Counted from the stretch's first letter, positions 36,906 through 46,052 are shown. The stretch: DNA of 64,000 bases from Fulvimonas soli (GCF_003148905.1 NZ_QGHC01000002.1:1-64000), one strand, 5' to 3'. A program made the numbers and translations. Notes: generated from the sequence alone by a model not told the origin.

Positions 36906-37538
36906 TCAGTGGTTTTCGCCGAGCGGCAGCACGGCCTGCTGCAGCTCGATGCGGCCGCGCCCCTCGGTGATCTTCTTGAACTCGGCGCGGCTCACCGAGA
37001 CATAGCGGTCGTTGCCGCCGATCTCAACCTGCGGGCCCTCGGTGACCGCGCGGCCCTGCTCGTCCACGCGCACCACCATGGTGGCCTTGCGGCCGGAGTG
37101 GCAGATCGTCTTGATCTCGTCGATGTTGTCCGCCCAGGCCAGCAGGTACTGGCTGCCCTCGAACAGCTCGCCGCGGAAGTCGGTGCGCAGGCCGTAGGCC
37201 AGCACCGGGACGTGGAGCCGGTCCACCACGTCGGTGAGCTGCCACACCTGCGCCTTGGCGAGGAACTGCGCCTCGTCCACCAGCACGCAGTGCAGCGGCC
37301 CGCGCGCGGCGATGTCGGCCTCGACCAGCGCATACAGGTCGGCGTCGGCGGCGAAGCGGCGCGCGTTGGCCTTCAGGCCGATGCGCGAGGCCACCACGCC
37401 CTCGCCGTAGCGGTCGTCCAGCGCCGGCGTCAGGATCAGCGTGCGCATGCCGCGCTCGTGGTAGTTGTACGCGCTCTGCAGCAGCGTGGTGGTCTTGCCG
37501 GCGTTCATCGCCGAATAGTAGAAGTAGAGCTTGGCCAT
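36906..37538 (-). CDS. tdk: Thymidine kinase (type II)
   Basis: The 210-residue enzyme phosphorylates thymidine with ATP. The P-loop SAMNAGKTT, the DEAQF catalytic/Walker B segment and the lasso [10 protein letters not shown] are present. The cysteines that bind zinc in E. coli-type Tdk are largely missing: TICHS instead of TICHC, and VSVSR instead of VSVCR. The lasso may therefore be held without zinc. It is divergent from rep. Confidence 0.95.
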   Translation of the reverse strand: MAKLYFYYSAMNAGKTTTLLQSAYNYHERGMRTLILTPALDDRYGEGVVASRIGLKANARRFAADADLYALVEADIAARGPLHCVLVDEAQFLAKAQVWQLTDVVDRLHVPVLAYGLRTDFRGELFEGSQYLLAWADNIDEIKTICHSGRKATMVVRVDEQGRAVTEGPQVEIGGNDRYVSVSRAEFKKITEGRGRIELQQAVLPLGENH

Positions 37539-37584
37539 GCGCGCATGGTAGCGGGGGCAGGGGCGAGGGACGAGGGACGAGGGA

Positions 37585-37641
37585 CGGGTAGCGAGGGCGC
37601 ACGGTCTGGCGCAGCGCTGGATCGTGCGCCCTCGCTACCCG
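37585..37641. repeat. Long inverted repeat between tdk and rep
   Basis: Perfect 19-nt arms (37585-37603 and 37623-37641) flank a 19-nt spacer containing AGCGCT. Three direct GACGAGG-type repeats precede the left arm (about 37560-37585). It sits between divergent genes, so it is not a simple terminator. Confidence 0.75.
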
Positions 37642-37725
37642 CCCCTAGCCGCTCGTTCCCGCCCTGTCCCCCACCCCCCGCCTGCTACCATCACCGCATC
37701 GCTCCACCCACGCACGCCCTCCTCC

Positions 37726-39708
37726 ATGCTCAACCCCCAACAACTGGCCGCCGTCGAGTACTGCGACGGCCCGCTGCTGGTGCTCGCCGGCGCCGGCTCC
37801 GGCAAGACCTCGGTGATCACGCAGAAGATCGCCCACCTGGTCCAGCGCCGGAAGCTGCCCGCCGCGAAGATCGCCGCGATCACCTTCACCAACAAGGCCG
37901 CGCGCGAGATGCGCGAGCGCGTGGGCCGGCTGGTCAGCAGCGAGGAGGCCGCCGCGCTCACCGTGTGCACCTTCCACGCGCTGGGCCTGAAGTTCCTGCA
38001 GATCGAGCACGCGCGCGCCGGCCTGCGCCGCGGCTTCTCGGTGCTGGACGCGGACGACAGCGAGGGCATCGTCAAGGAGCTCGCCCCGAAGGGCGCCAAG
38101 CCCGACGTGCTGTTCGGCATCCGCAACCTCCTGAGCCGCGCCAAGAACGCGGGCCTCTCGCCGGAGGAGGCGCTCGCCGCCGCGCGCAGCCCGAAGGAGC
38201 TGGAGGCGGCGACCATCTACGAGACGTACCAGCAGCGCCTGGCCGCCTTCAACGCGGTGGACTTCGACGACCTGATCCGGCTGCCGCTGCGCATCCTGGA
38301 AACCGACGCCGAGTGCCGCGACGCCTGGCGCGAGCGCCTGCGCTACCTGCTGGTGGACGAGTACCAGGACACCAACGACGCGCAGTACCGGCTGCTGAGG
38401 GCGCTCGCCGGCGAGCGCGGCCGCATGACCTGCGTGGGCGACGACGACCAGTCGATCTACGCCTGGCGCGGCGCCAACCCGGAGAACATCGAGCAGCTCG
38501 GCCGCGACTGGCCGAACCTCCGGGTGATCAAGCTGGAGCAGAACTACCGCTGCGGCAAGCGCATCCTGCGCGCGGCGAACAGGCTGATCGCGCACAACCC
38601 GCACCTGCACGAGAAGAAGCTGTGGAGCGAGCACCCGGAAGGCGCGCCGATCCGCGTGCTGGAGTGCAAGGACGCCGAGCACGAGGCCGAGCGCGTCGCC
38701 GCGATCGCCGCCACCCTGGCCGAGAAGCACAAGGCGCGCTGGCACGACATCGCCATCCTCTACCGCGGCAACTTCCAGGCGCGGCCGCTGGAGAAGGCGC
38801 TGCGGCTGGCGCGCATCCCCTACCACCTCACCGGCGCGTTGAGCTTCCTCGACCGCGCCGAGGTGAAGGACCTCTTGTGCTACCTGCGCCTGCTGACCAA
38901 CCCCAGCGACGACGCGGCCTTCCTGCGCGTGGTCAACTGCCCCAAGCGCGAGATCGGCGCCGCCACGCTGGAGAAGCTCGGCCAGTTCGCGCAGTCGCGG
39001 CATTGCTCGCTGCTGGAAGCCACGCGCAGCGACGGCGTGCTGCGCCAGCTCTCGCCGCGGCCGGCGGCGGCGCTGGCGAAGTTCTCGGAGCTGATCGACG
39101 AGCTGCGCAGCGCCTCGCTGCACGAGAGCGCGGCCGACCTGGTCGAGCGCGTGCTCCAGCGCACCGGCTACGCCGCGGAGCTGGCCGCCTCGATCCCCGA
39201 CCAGCCCACGCGCGACCGCAAGCTCGGCAACCTCAGGGAACTGGCCGACTGGTTCCGCGCGATGCAGCGCGACAGCGGCGGCGCCGGCGACCTCGCCGCG
39301 CAGCTCGCCCTGCTCAGCCACGCCGACCGCGACGACCCCGGCAACGCCGTGCGCATGATGACCCTGCACGCGGCCAAGGGCCTGGAATTCCGCTTCGTCT
39401 TCATCGTCGGCTGCGAGGAGGGCACGCTGCCGCACGAGGGCGCGATCGACGAGGGCCGCGTGGACGAGGAGCGCCGCCTGATGTACGTGGGCATCACCCG
39501 CGCCAAGGAGCTGCTCACGCTGTCGTGGTCGGCCAAGGCGAAGAAGTACGGCGAGATCCTCGCCAACCAGCCCAGCCGCTTCCTGCACGAGCTGCCGCAG
39601 GAGGACCTGCACTGGCAGGGCCGCGACCCGGAGGCGGACAGGGAAGTGGTGCGCGAGACGGCCGAGTCGCACATGGCGCGCATCGCGGCGATGCTGGCGG
39701 GGGGGTGA
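37726..39708 (+). CDS. rep: ATP-dependent DNA helicase Rep (UvrD/PcrA superfamily 1)
   Basis: The 660-residue SF1A helicase displays all the motifs: Q motif LNPQQ, I GAGSGKTS, Ia TFTNKAAREM, II VDEYQDTN, III GDDDQSIYAWRGA, IV LEQNYR, V MTLHAAKGLEF, VI GITRAKE. It moves 3'-5' and clears replication roadblocks. No UvrD-like C-terminal extension is present, as expected for Rep. A TACCAT -10-like box lies at 37686-37691. Confidence 0.96.
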   Translation: MLNPQQLAAVEYCDGPLLVLAGAGSGKTSVITQKIAHLVQRRKLPAAKIAAITFTNKAAREMRERVGRLVSSEEAAALTVCTFHALGLKFLQIEHARAGLRRGFSVLDADDSEGIVKELAPKGAKPDVLFGIRNLLSRAKNAGLSPEEALAAARSPKELEAATIYETYQQRLAAFNAVDFDDLIRLPLRILETDAECRDAWRERLRYLLVDEYQDTNDAQYRLLRALAGERGRMTCVGDDDQSIYAWRGANPENIEQLGRDWPNLRVIKLEQNYRCGKRILRAANRLIAHNPHLHEKKLWSEHPEGAPIRVLECKDAEHEAERVAAIAATLAEKHKARWHDIAILYRGNFQARPLEKALRLARIPYHLTGALSFLDRAEVKDLLCYLRLLTNPSDDAAFLRVVNCPKREIGAATLEKLGQFAQSRHCSLLEATRSDGVLRQLSPRPAAALAKFSELIDELRSASLHESAADLVERVLQRTGYAAELAASIPDQPTRDRKLGNLRELADWFRAMQRDSGGAGDLAAQLALLSHADRDDPGNAVRMMTLHAAKGLEFRFVFIVGCEEGTLPHEGAIDEGRVDEERRLMYVGITRAKELLTLSWSAKAKKYGEILANQPSRFLHELPQEDLHWQGRDPEADREVVRETAESHMARIAAMLAGG

Positions 39709-39863
39709 GGTTCTGCCTTCTCGCCCCGGCGGAGAGGGATCGAGGTGGGGGGTGCGCTTGCGAGGCGCCATGCTCCTGGCGCCTCGCCCGCTCGAGCGCG
39801 GGGCCTCCGCAAGGCCGGCCACTCACCCCGGCCCTCTCCCCGGAGTGGAGAGGGAGGCAGGGG
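39709..39863. repeat. Degenerate inverted-repeat spacer between rep and the AI-2E permease
   Basis: The gap carries inversely related CTCGCCCCGGCGGAGAGGG (about 39720) and CCGGCCCTCTCCCCGG...GGAGAGGGAGGCAGG (about 39827-39859). Together they could fold into a long imperfect hairpin between convergent stops. I see no gene. Confidence 0.45.
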
Positions 39864-40895
39864 CTAGATCAGCCGCTCGCGCTCCAGCTCGCTCTTGAGG
39901 TAGGCGTAGTAGATCGGCGCGGCGATCAGGCCGGCCAGGCCGAAGGCGGCCTCCATCGCCAGCATCGCCACCAGCAGTTCCCAGGCGCGCGCGCGGATCT
40001 GCGTGCCGACGATGCGCGCGTTGAGGAAATACTCCAGCTTGTGGATCAGGATCAGGAAGCCCAGCGCCGCCACGCCCACCCACAGCGACACCGACAGGCC
40101 GGCGATGGTCACCGCGGTGTTGGAGATCAGGTTGCCGATCACCGGCAGCAGGCCGACCACGAAGGTGACCACCACCAGCGTCTTGGCCAGCGGCAGGTGG
40201 ATGCCGCACAGCGGCAGCACGCCGAGCAGGAACACCGCGGTGAACGCGGTGTTGATCAGCGAGATCTTCAGCTGCGCGAACACGATGTTGTGGAACGCCT
40301 CGGCCAGGCCGCGGCAGCGCCGGCCCAGCGCGGCGGCCAGCGGCCCGACCTGGTGCGCGGGGCGCGCGCGGCCCAGCGCCACGATCGCGCCCAGCACCAG
40401 GCCGATGACGATGCGCACCAGCGCCCGCGCCGTCTCGCGGCCGGCCAGCTGCAGGCTGCCGGCGTGCTTGCGGGTCAGCTCGCCGGCCATCAGGCGCAGC
40501 TCGTCCACGCTGTCGGGCAGCCAGTTCACCAGCGCCGGCGGCAGCTGCTGGCGCGCCTTGTCCACCAGCGGCATCACCTGGTTCTGCCACAGCTCGTCGG
40601 GGTTGCCGACCTCGTGGCGCACGAAGCTGATCGTGCCCAGCGTGAGCAGGATCAGCAGCCCCACCACCACCGCGCCCAGCAGCGCCACCACCAGCATGCG
40701 CGCGCGGTCGTCGGAGATGCCGCGGCCCAGCCGCGGGCTGATCGTCTGCACCAGCTCGTACACCAGCAGGCCGGCGAACAGCGCCGGCAGCAGGTGCAGC
40801 CACAGCACGGCTACCAGCGCGGCGCCGGCCAGCGCGTAGCTGGCGATCTCGGTGGCGCGCGTCGGCGCGCGGAACGTGGACGGATTCGTCGGCAT
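39864..40895 (-). CDS. AI-2E (PerM/TqsA/UPF0118) family membrane protein
   Basis: The 343-residue protein has seven to eight hydrophobic segments and the family features: paired N-terminal helices (YALAGAALVAVLWLHLLPALFAGLLVYELV), a soluble helical region, and C-terminal LVVVTFVVGLLPVIGNLISNTAVTIAGL with GLAGLIAAPIYYAYLKSEL. Members export varied solutes or act as ion antiporters; autoinducer transport cannot be assumed. Confidence 0.9.
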   Translation of the reverse strand: MPTNPSTFRAPTRATEIASYALAGAALVAVLWLHLLPALFAGLLVYELVQTISPRLGRGISDDRARMLVVALLGAVVVGLLILLTLGTISFVRHEVGNPDELWQNQVMPLVDKARQQLPPALVNWLPDSVDELRLMAGELTRKHAGSLQLAGRETARALVRIVIGLVLGAIVALGRARPAHQVGPLAAALGRRCRGLAEAFHNIVFAQLKISLINTAFTAVFLLGVLPLCGIHLPLAKTLVVVTFVVGLLPVIGNLISNTAVTIAGLSVSLWVGVAALGFLILIHKLEYFLNARIVGTQIRARAWELLVAMLAMEAAFGLAGLIAAPIYYAYLKSELERERLI

Positions 40896-41028
40896 GGCGG
40901 AAACGGGCTATGCGGCGGGCCAGTCTCGCAGCCGGCCGCGGGCAATGCCAGTGTGCCGGGGCGGACATCCAGCTGTCGTAAACTCCGGCCAAGCTCTTGC
41001 GCCCTTCACTTTCCACAAGGCCGATTCC

Positions 41029-41922
41029 ATGACGTTCCGCCTGCCGACGCTCGCCGCGCTGCTCCTGCTCGCCGGCTGCGCCACCGCCCCCTCGTCCGCC
41101 CCGCCGCCGCCCGCCGCCGCCGCGTCCGCGCCGGCCCCGAAGGCCGACACGCCCGCCGACGACAACCTCAACGCCGTGGCCTGGACGCAGACCGCGATCG
41201 AGCACGACCTGATCTACCTGCAGACCTACCGCGACGCCCAGGCCCGCCTGCTCGCCGCGCTGAAGGACCCGTCCTGGGACGCGCTGGCCAAGGACGACCG
41301 CATGGCGCCGGCGAAGGGCCTCAAGCCCGCGGTGGTGCTGGACATCGACGAGACCGCGCTGGACAACTCGCCCTACCAGGCGCGGCTGGTGCGCAGCGGC
41401 GGCGAGTACAACGAGGCCAACTGGGCCGCCTGGTGCAAGGAGGAGAAGGCGCGCGCCCTGCCCGGCGCGGTGGCGTTCGCGCAGTTCGCCGCCAGGCACG
41501 GCATCGCGGTGATCTACGTCTCCAACCGCGCCAAGGACCTGAACGGGCCGACCCTGGCCAACCTGCGCAAGGCCGGCTTCCCGGTCTCCGGCCCGGACGC
41601 CTTCCTCGGCCTGGATACTTTCGTCGAGGGCTGCGAGCAGGTCGGCACCGAGAAGGGCTGCCGCCGCCAGCTGATCAGCCGCAGGTACCGCGTGCTGATG
41701 CAGTTCGGCGACCAGCTCGGCGACTTCGTCACGGTGCTGGCCAACAACGCCGAGGGCCGCGAGCGCGCGCTGGCGCCCTACCGCGACTGGATCGGCACGC
41801 GCTGGTTCGTGCTGCCCAACCCGACCTACGGCGGCTGGGAGCCGGCGCTGTTCAACAACGACTGGAGCGCCCCGCGCGGCGAACGGCGCCGCCAGAAGAT
41901 CGAGGCCCTTCGCGTCGATTGA
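41029..41922 (+). CDS. HAD-superfamily class B/e(P4)-like acid phosphatase lipoprotein
   Basis: The 297-residue product has a lipobox (LLLAGCAT) and a Pro/Ala linker. The HAD motif I is DIDETALDN (Asp105, Asp107), with YVSNR as motif II and MQFGDQLGDF as motif IV. This matches outer-membrane 5'-nucleotidase/acid phosphatase lipoproteins. It is likely exposed in the periplasm, scavenging phosphate or nucleosides. Confidence 0.93.
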   Translation: MTFRLPTLAALLLLAGCATAPSSAPPPPAAAASAPAPKADTPADDNLNAVAWTQTAIEHDLIYLQTYRDAQARLLAALKDPSWDALAKDDRMAPAKGLKPAVVLDIDETALDNSPYQARLVRSGGEYNEANWAAWCKEEKARALPGAVAFAQFAARHGIAVIYVSNRAKDLNGPTLANLRKAGFPVSGPDAFLGLDTFVEGCEQVGTEKGCRRQLISRRYRVLMQFGDQLGDFVTVLANNAEGRERALAPYRDWIGTRWFVLPNPTYGGWEPALFNNDWSAPRGERRRQKIEALRVD

Positions 41923-41958
41923 TTGAATTCAATGACTTGCACACAAATTCATAAGGTG

Positions 41959-42093
41959 TTGCCTTAAGTTTGACGGCCGCGTAACATGCCCTCCGCCGAC
42001 CCCTGCTGACCTCCAGATCCTTTGCAGGCAAGGCCATTTCCCTTCCGGCGCGGCCGGAATTGCCCCGCGCGGCCACCGCCCGCGGGGTTTTTT
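41959..42093 (+). ncRNA. Candidate small RNA with its own promoter and intrinsic terminator
   Basis: An A/T-rich promoter-like segment, TTGCCT (41959-41964) and TAACAT (41982-41987) with a 17-bp spacer, is followed about 75 nt later by CCCCGCG/CGCGGGG (42063-42069 and 42081-42087) and six T residues. The roughly 100-nt transcript would lie wholly between the phosphatase and plsB and contains no good ORF. Alternatively the hairpin is simply the phosphatase terminator. Confidence 0.35.
42063..42093 (+). terminator. Intrinsic terminator
   Basis: A 7-bp G+C stem (42063-42069 with 42081-42087) is followed by TTTTTT at 42088-42093. It is 140 nt after the phosphatase stop. Confidence 0.7.
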
Positions 42094-42180
42094 CTTGGCC
42101 CGCTTGCCGGCCGCGGGCCGCGCCCCGTACCCTGCGCGCCCGGCGGCTCCCGGCCGCCCTTCCGCGAGGAGAGCCGCCCC

Positions 42181-42222
42181 ATGCGTCCGCCATCCCGCCG
42201 CCCCGCGCCGGCGCGCGCCTGA
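42181..42222 (+). CDS. Possible 13-residue Arg/Pro-rich leader ORF upstream of plsB
   Basis: A perfect AGGAGAG site (42167-42173) stands 7 nt before ATG; the frame reads MRPPSRRPAPARA and stops at 42222, 43 nt before plsB. Such a good ribosome-binding site before a tiny frame is uncommon here. It could be a leader peptide or chance. Confidence 0.25.
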   Translation: MRPPSRRPAPARA

Positions 42223-42253
42223 CCGCGCAGCGCAGTCCTCACGCCCCAACCGG

Positions 42254-42259
42254 TACAAT
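42254..42259 (+). promoter_or_regulatory. -10 element 6 nt before the plsB ATG
   Basis: TACAAT ends 6 nt before the ATG at 42266, with no ribosome-binding site between them. This has the same geometry as queF, ubiE and the Gld-type operon. Confidence 0.55.
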
Positions 42260-42265
42260 CCTGCG

Positions 42266-44941
42266 ATGCCTGACATGACCGCGGACTCCTCCGCCCGCAG
42301 CCGCGCGCCCTGGTGGTTCAACCTGGCCGGGCACCTGCTCGAGCCCTGGGTGCGCCTGCGCCGCGACCCCGCCGAGCCGGCCGGCCTGCTCAAGCCCGGC
42401 GTGCCGGTGTGCTACGTGATCGAGCGCGACGGCTTCTCCGACGCGCTGATCCTCGACCGCGCCTGCCGCGAGGCCGGCCTGCCCTCGCCGATGCGGCCGC
42501 TGCCCGGCGCGCGCCGGCGCCGCTCGGTGTTCGCCCTGGTGCGCCGCGACGGCTGGCTGTTCGGCCGCAACCGCCACCGCGCGCCCAACGAGACGCTGGG
42601 CCAGCTGGTGCGCGCGCTGGAGGGCGACCCGGAGCGCGACATCCAGATCGTGCCGGTGTCGATCTACGTCGGCCGCGCGCCGGCGCGCGAGTCGGGCTGG
42701 TTCAGCGTGCTGTTCTCCGAGAACTGGGTGATGGTGGGCCGCTTCCGCCGCCTGCTGGCGCTGCTGCTCAACGGCCGCGACACGGTGGTGCACTTCTCCG
42801 CGCCGGTGTCGCTGCGCGCGGTGATGGAGGAGTCCGGCGCGATCCCGCCGCCGCGGCTGGCGCGCAAGGTGGCGCGGGTGCTGCGCACGCACTTCCGGCG
42901 CATCCGCGCGGCGGTGATCGGGCCGGACCTGTCGCACCGGCGCACGGTGGTGGACGCCGTGCTCAACGCCGAGCCGGTGCGCAACGCGATCGCCGCCACC
43001 GCGGCGAAGGAGAACATCTCCTACGCCAAGGCCTGGCGGCGCGCGCAGAAGCTGATGTTCGAGATCGCCGCCGACTACTCGCACCCGGTGGTGCGCTCGG
43101 CCTCGTTCCTGCTGTCGAACTTCTGGAACAAGCTGTACGACGGCATCGCCATGCACCACTTCGACAAGGCCCGCGCCGCCGCGCCGGGCTACGAGGTGGT
43201 GTACGTGCCCAGCCACCGCAGCCACACCGACTACCTGCTGCTGTCCTACCAGCTGCACGTGTCCGGCGTGGTGGTGCCGCACATCGCCGCGGGCGTGAAC
43301 CTCAACCTGCCGGTGATCGGCCCGATCCTGCGCCGCGGCGGCGCGTTCTTCCTGCGCCGCAGCTTCAAGGGCAACGCGCTGTACTCGGTGGTGTTCAACG
43401 AGTACGTCGCGCAGCTGATCGACCGCGGCGTGCCGATGGAGTACTTCATCGAGGGCGGCCGCTCGCGCACCGGCCGCCTGCTGGCGCCGCGCGCCGGCAT
43501 GCTGGCGATGACCGTGCGCGCCTTCCTGCGCGCGCCGCGCCGGCCGGTGCTGTTCCAGCCGGTGTACATCGGCTACGAGAAGCTGATGGAGGGCAAGAGC
43601 TACATCGGCGAACTGTCCGGCAAGCCGAAGGAGAAGGAGTCCCTGCTCGGCCTGCTGCGCGGCCTCGGCGGCGTGCTGCGCCAGCGCTACGGCCACGTGG
43701 CGCTGAACTTCGGCGAGCCGATCGAGCTGACCCCGCTGCTGGACCAGGCCAGCCCGGACTGGCGCGCCTATGCCGGCAACCCCGACGCCAAGCCGGAATG
43801 GCTGAGCGGCGTGGTCGACCGCCTGGCCGAGCAGATCCAGGTCAACATCAACCGCGCCGCCGACGTCAACCCGATCAACCTGCTGGCGCTGGCGCTGCTG
43901 GCCACGCCCAAGCACGCGATGGCCGAAAGCGACCTGCTCGCGCAGCTGGAGCTGACCAAGGCCCTGGTCGCCGAGCTGCCCTACTCCGAGCGTATCACCC
44001 TCACCCCGCTGGAGCCGGCCGCGATCATCGCCTACGGCGAGCAGATGGGCTGGATCCGCCGCGTGCGCCACCCGCAGGGCGACGTGCTGGTGGCCGACGA
44101 CGAGCCGGCGGTGCTGCTCAGCTACTTCCGCAACAACGTGCTGCACCTGGCCGCCACCGCGGCCTGGGTGGCCTGCTGCTTCCTCAACAACCGGCGCATG
44201 TCGCGCGCCTCGGTGGTGCGGCTGGGCCGCATCGTCTACCCGTTCATCCAGGGCGAGCTGTTCCTGCCGTGGGACGCCGAGGGCTTCGGCGCGCAGATGC
44301 AGGCCACCATCGACTTCTTCGTGCGCCGCGGCCTGCTCGAGTCCAGCGGCGAGGGCCGCCTGCTCGAGCGCGGCCCCGGCCAGGACGACGCCGCCTTCCA
44401 GCTCAAGGTGATCGCGCGCAGCCTGATCCAGGCCTTCGAGCGCTACTACATCGCCATCGCCGCGCTGGCCAAGAGCGGCCCGCACAAGCTCACCGCGGCC
44501 GAGCTGGAGAACGCCTGCGCGCTCACCGCGCAGCGGCTGTCCCTGCTCAACGAGCAGACCGCGCCGGAGTTCTTCGACAAGGCGCTGTTCCGCGGCTTCA
44601 TCCAGAAGCTGCGCGAGCAGCGCGTGGTGTGGACCGACGAGAACGGCAAGCTCGACTACGCCGAGGCGCTGGAGGACATGGTGCGCGACGCGCGGGTGAT
44701 CCTCTCGCGCGAGGTGCGCCACTCCATCCTCAAGATCACCGGCGACGGCGACCGCGACGCCGCGCGCGCCGAGGAGGCGCGGGCCGCCGCGCCGCAGCCC
44801 GCCCCCGCGCCGCTGCCCGACGACGCCGGCAGCGCCGACCTGCACGCGCGCCACGTCGCCGCCGAGCGGCACGCGCACGCCCACGAGGCCGGCACCGTCG
44901 TCGCGCAGGAGAAGCCCGGCGGCGGGGAACCGCCGGCCTGA
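42266..44941 (+). CDS. plsB: Glycerol-3-phosphate 1-O-acyltransferase
   Basis: The 891-residue inner-membrane enzyme makes lysophosphatidate from acyl-ACP/CoA and glycerol 3-phosphate. The acyltransferase HX4D box HRSHTD (His317, Asp322), block GAFFLRRSF, and EGGRSRTGRLL are clear, followed by PVYIGYEKL. The C-terminal 60 residues are a low-complexity Ala/Pro/His tail, longer than in E. coli. The ATG at 42266 appears leaderless. It is followed 25 nt later by ubiE. Confidence 0.97.
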   Translation: MPDMTADSSARSRAPWWFNLAGHLLEPWVRLRRDPAEPAGLLKPGVPVCYVIERDGFSDALILDRACREAGLPSPMRPLPGARRRRSVFALVRRDGWLFGRNRHRAPNETLGQLVRALEGDPERDIQIVPVSIYVGRAPARESGWFSVLFSENWVMVGRFRRLLALLLNGRDTVVHFSAPVSLRAVMEESGAIPPPRLARKVARVLRTHFRRIRAAVIGPDLSHRRTVVDAVLNAEPVRNAIAATAAKENISYAKAWRRAQKLMFEIAADYSHPVVRSASFLLSNFWNKLYDGIAMHHFDKARAAAPGYEVVYVPSHRSHTDYLLLSYQLHVSGVVVPHIAAGVNLNLPVIGPILRRGGAFFLRRSFKGNALYSVVFNEYVAQLIDRGVPMEYFIEGGRSRTGRLLAPRAGMLAMTVRAFLRAPRRPVLFQPVYIGYEKLMEGKSYIGELSGKPKEKESLLGLLRGLGGVLRQRYGHVALNFGEPIELTPLLDQASPDWRAYAGNPDAKPEWLSGVVDRLAEQIQVNINRAADVNPINLLALALLATPKHAMAESDLLAQLELTKALVAELPYSERITLTPLEPAAIIAYGEQMGWIRRVRHPQGDVLVADDEPAVLLSYFRNNVLHLAATAAWVACCFLNNRRMSRASVVRLGRIVYPFIQGELFLPWDAEGFGAQMQATIDFFVRRGLLESSGEGRLLERGPGQDDAAFQLKVIARSLIQAFERYYIAIAALAKSGPHKLTAAELENACALTAQRLSLLNEQTAPEFFDKALFRGFIQKLREQRVVWTDENGKLDYAEALEDMVRDARVILSREVRHSILKITGDGDRDAARAEEARAAAPQPAPAPLPDDAGSADLHARHVAAERHAHAHEAGTVVAQEKPGGGEPPA

Positions 44942-44954
44942 ACGTCCCATCCTG

Positions 44955-44960
44955 TAGCAT
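44955..44960 (+). promoter_or_regulatory. -10 element 6 nt before the ubiE ATG
   Basis: TAGCAT ends 6 nt before the ATG at 44967. It could give ubiE its own leaderless transcript besides readthrough from plsB. Confidence 0.45.
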
Positions 44961-44966
44961 GCGCGC

Positions 44967-45731
44967 ATGAACGAGCAGCCCCAATCCGACGCCGGCACCA
45001 CCCACTTCGGCTTCCGCGACGTGCCGGTGGCCGAGAAGCAGCGGCTGGTCGGCCAGGTGTTCACCTCGGTCGCGCGCAGCTACGACCTGATGAACGACCT
45101 GATGTCGTTCGGCATCCACCGCCTGTGGAAGCGCCACTTCGTCGCGGTGAGCGGCGTGCGCCCCGGCGACCGCGTGCTGGACCTGGCCGGCGGCACCGGC
45201 GACATCGCCGCGCTGCTCAAGCCGGTGGTGGGCGCGGCCGGCGAGGTGGTCGTCGGCGACATCAACGCGGCGATGCTGCAGGTGGGACGCGACCGCCTCA
45301 CCGACCGCGGCCTGGTCGGCGGCCTGCGCTGGGCGCAGCTCAACGCCGAGTGCCTGCCGTTCCCGGACGCCAGCTTCGACGCGGTGACCATGGCCTTCGG
45401 CCTGCGCAACGTCACCGACAAGGACAAGGCGCTGGCCGACATCTGCCGCGTGCTCAAGCCGGGTGGCCGCGCGCTGGTGCTGGAGTTCAGCCGCGTGCGG
45501 AGCGAGCTGTTCGGCAAGCTCTACGACTTCCACTCCTTCCAGGTGCTGCCGCGCCTGGGCCGGCTGTTCGCCGGCGACGCCGACAGCTACCGGTACCTGG
45601 CCGAGTCGATCCGCAAGCACCCGGACCAGGCGACGCTGAAGGGCATGATGGAGCGCGCCGGCTTCGGCCGCGTGGAGGTGCGCAACCTCACCAACGGCAT
45701 CGTGGCGATCCACAGGGGCTACAAGCTCTAG
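44967..45731 (+). CDS. ubiE: Demethylmenaquinone/ubiquinone C-methyltransferase
   Basis: The 254-residue SAM-dependent enzyme has the UbiE signatures: [25 protein letters not shown], the SAM loop DLAGGTGD, and [15 protein letters not shown] with VLEFSR. It methylates the quinone ring in ubiquinone synthesis. The usual neighbours ubiJ and ubiB are absent here; a decayed toxin module follows. Confidence 0.97.
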   Translation: MNEQPQSDAGTTHFGFRDVPVAEKQRLVGQVFTSVARSYDLMNDLMSFGIHRLWKRHFVAVSGVRPGDRVLDLAGGTGDIAALLKPVVGAAGEVVVGDINAAMLQVGRDRLTDRGLVGGLRWAQLNAECLPFPDASFDAVTMAFGLRNVTDKDKALADICRVLKPGGRALVLEFSRVRSELFGKLYDFHSFQVLPRLGRLFAGDADSYRYLAESIRKHPDQATLKGMMERAGFGRVEVRNLTNGIVAIHRGYKL

Positions 45732-45746
45732 CCAGCCGGCTTGACC

Positions 45747-45780
45747 CGCACGATTTGATGCAGCTGCATCAAATCGTGCG
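45747..45780. promoter_or_regulatory. Perfect 34-bp palindrome at the brnTA start
   Basis: Arms CGCACGATTTGATGCAG (45747-45763) and its exact inverse (45764-45780) abut. TTGACC at 45741-45746 is a likely -35. The palindrome overlaps the GTG start of brnT, as expected for the operator at which BrnA autorepresses. It could also act as the ubiE terminator. Confidence 0.75.
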
Positions 45781-46052
45781 CATCGAGTTCGGCCCGGCCA
45801 GGGACAAGGCCAACCTCACGAAACACGGGGTTTCGCTGGGGACTGGCAGCCGAACTCGATCGGGATGCCGCGCTGGTCCGGGCCGACCGCCGTTTCGACT
45901 ATGACGCATGGCGCATGGTCGCGCTCGCTCCGAAGACCCGAACCCTCTACTACGTGGCTTTCGTGGACTTGGCGATGCGCTGCGGATCATCAGCCTGCGC
46001 CGCGCCACCTGGCGGGAAGTGAAACACCATGTCGAAAGCATCCAGCAAGCGC
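45776..46052 (+). pseudogene. brnT: brnT toxin gene with two frameshifts
   Basis: The BrnT sequence is readable only across three frames. VRIEFGPARDKANLTKHGVSL runs to about 45840. Then LAAELDRDAALVRADRRFDYDAWRMVALAPKTRTLYYVAFVD, read with a shifted frame, runs to about 45970. Then GDALRIISLRRATWREVKHHVESIQ continues in a third frame. The start is GTG at 45776. The toxin is presumably dead. Confidence 0.85.

Noticed and set aside
45125-45904. Alternative frame overlapping ubiE and the brnT start
   Set aside because: The ubiE frame has all its motifs; this is an Arg/Gly-rich shadow.
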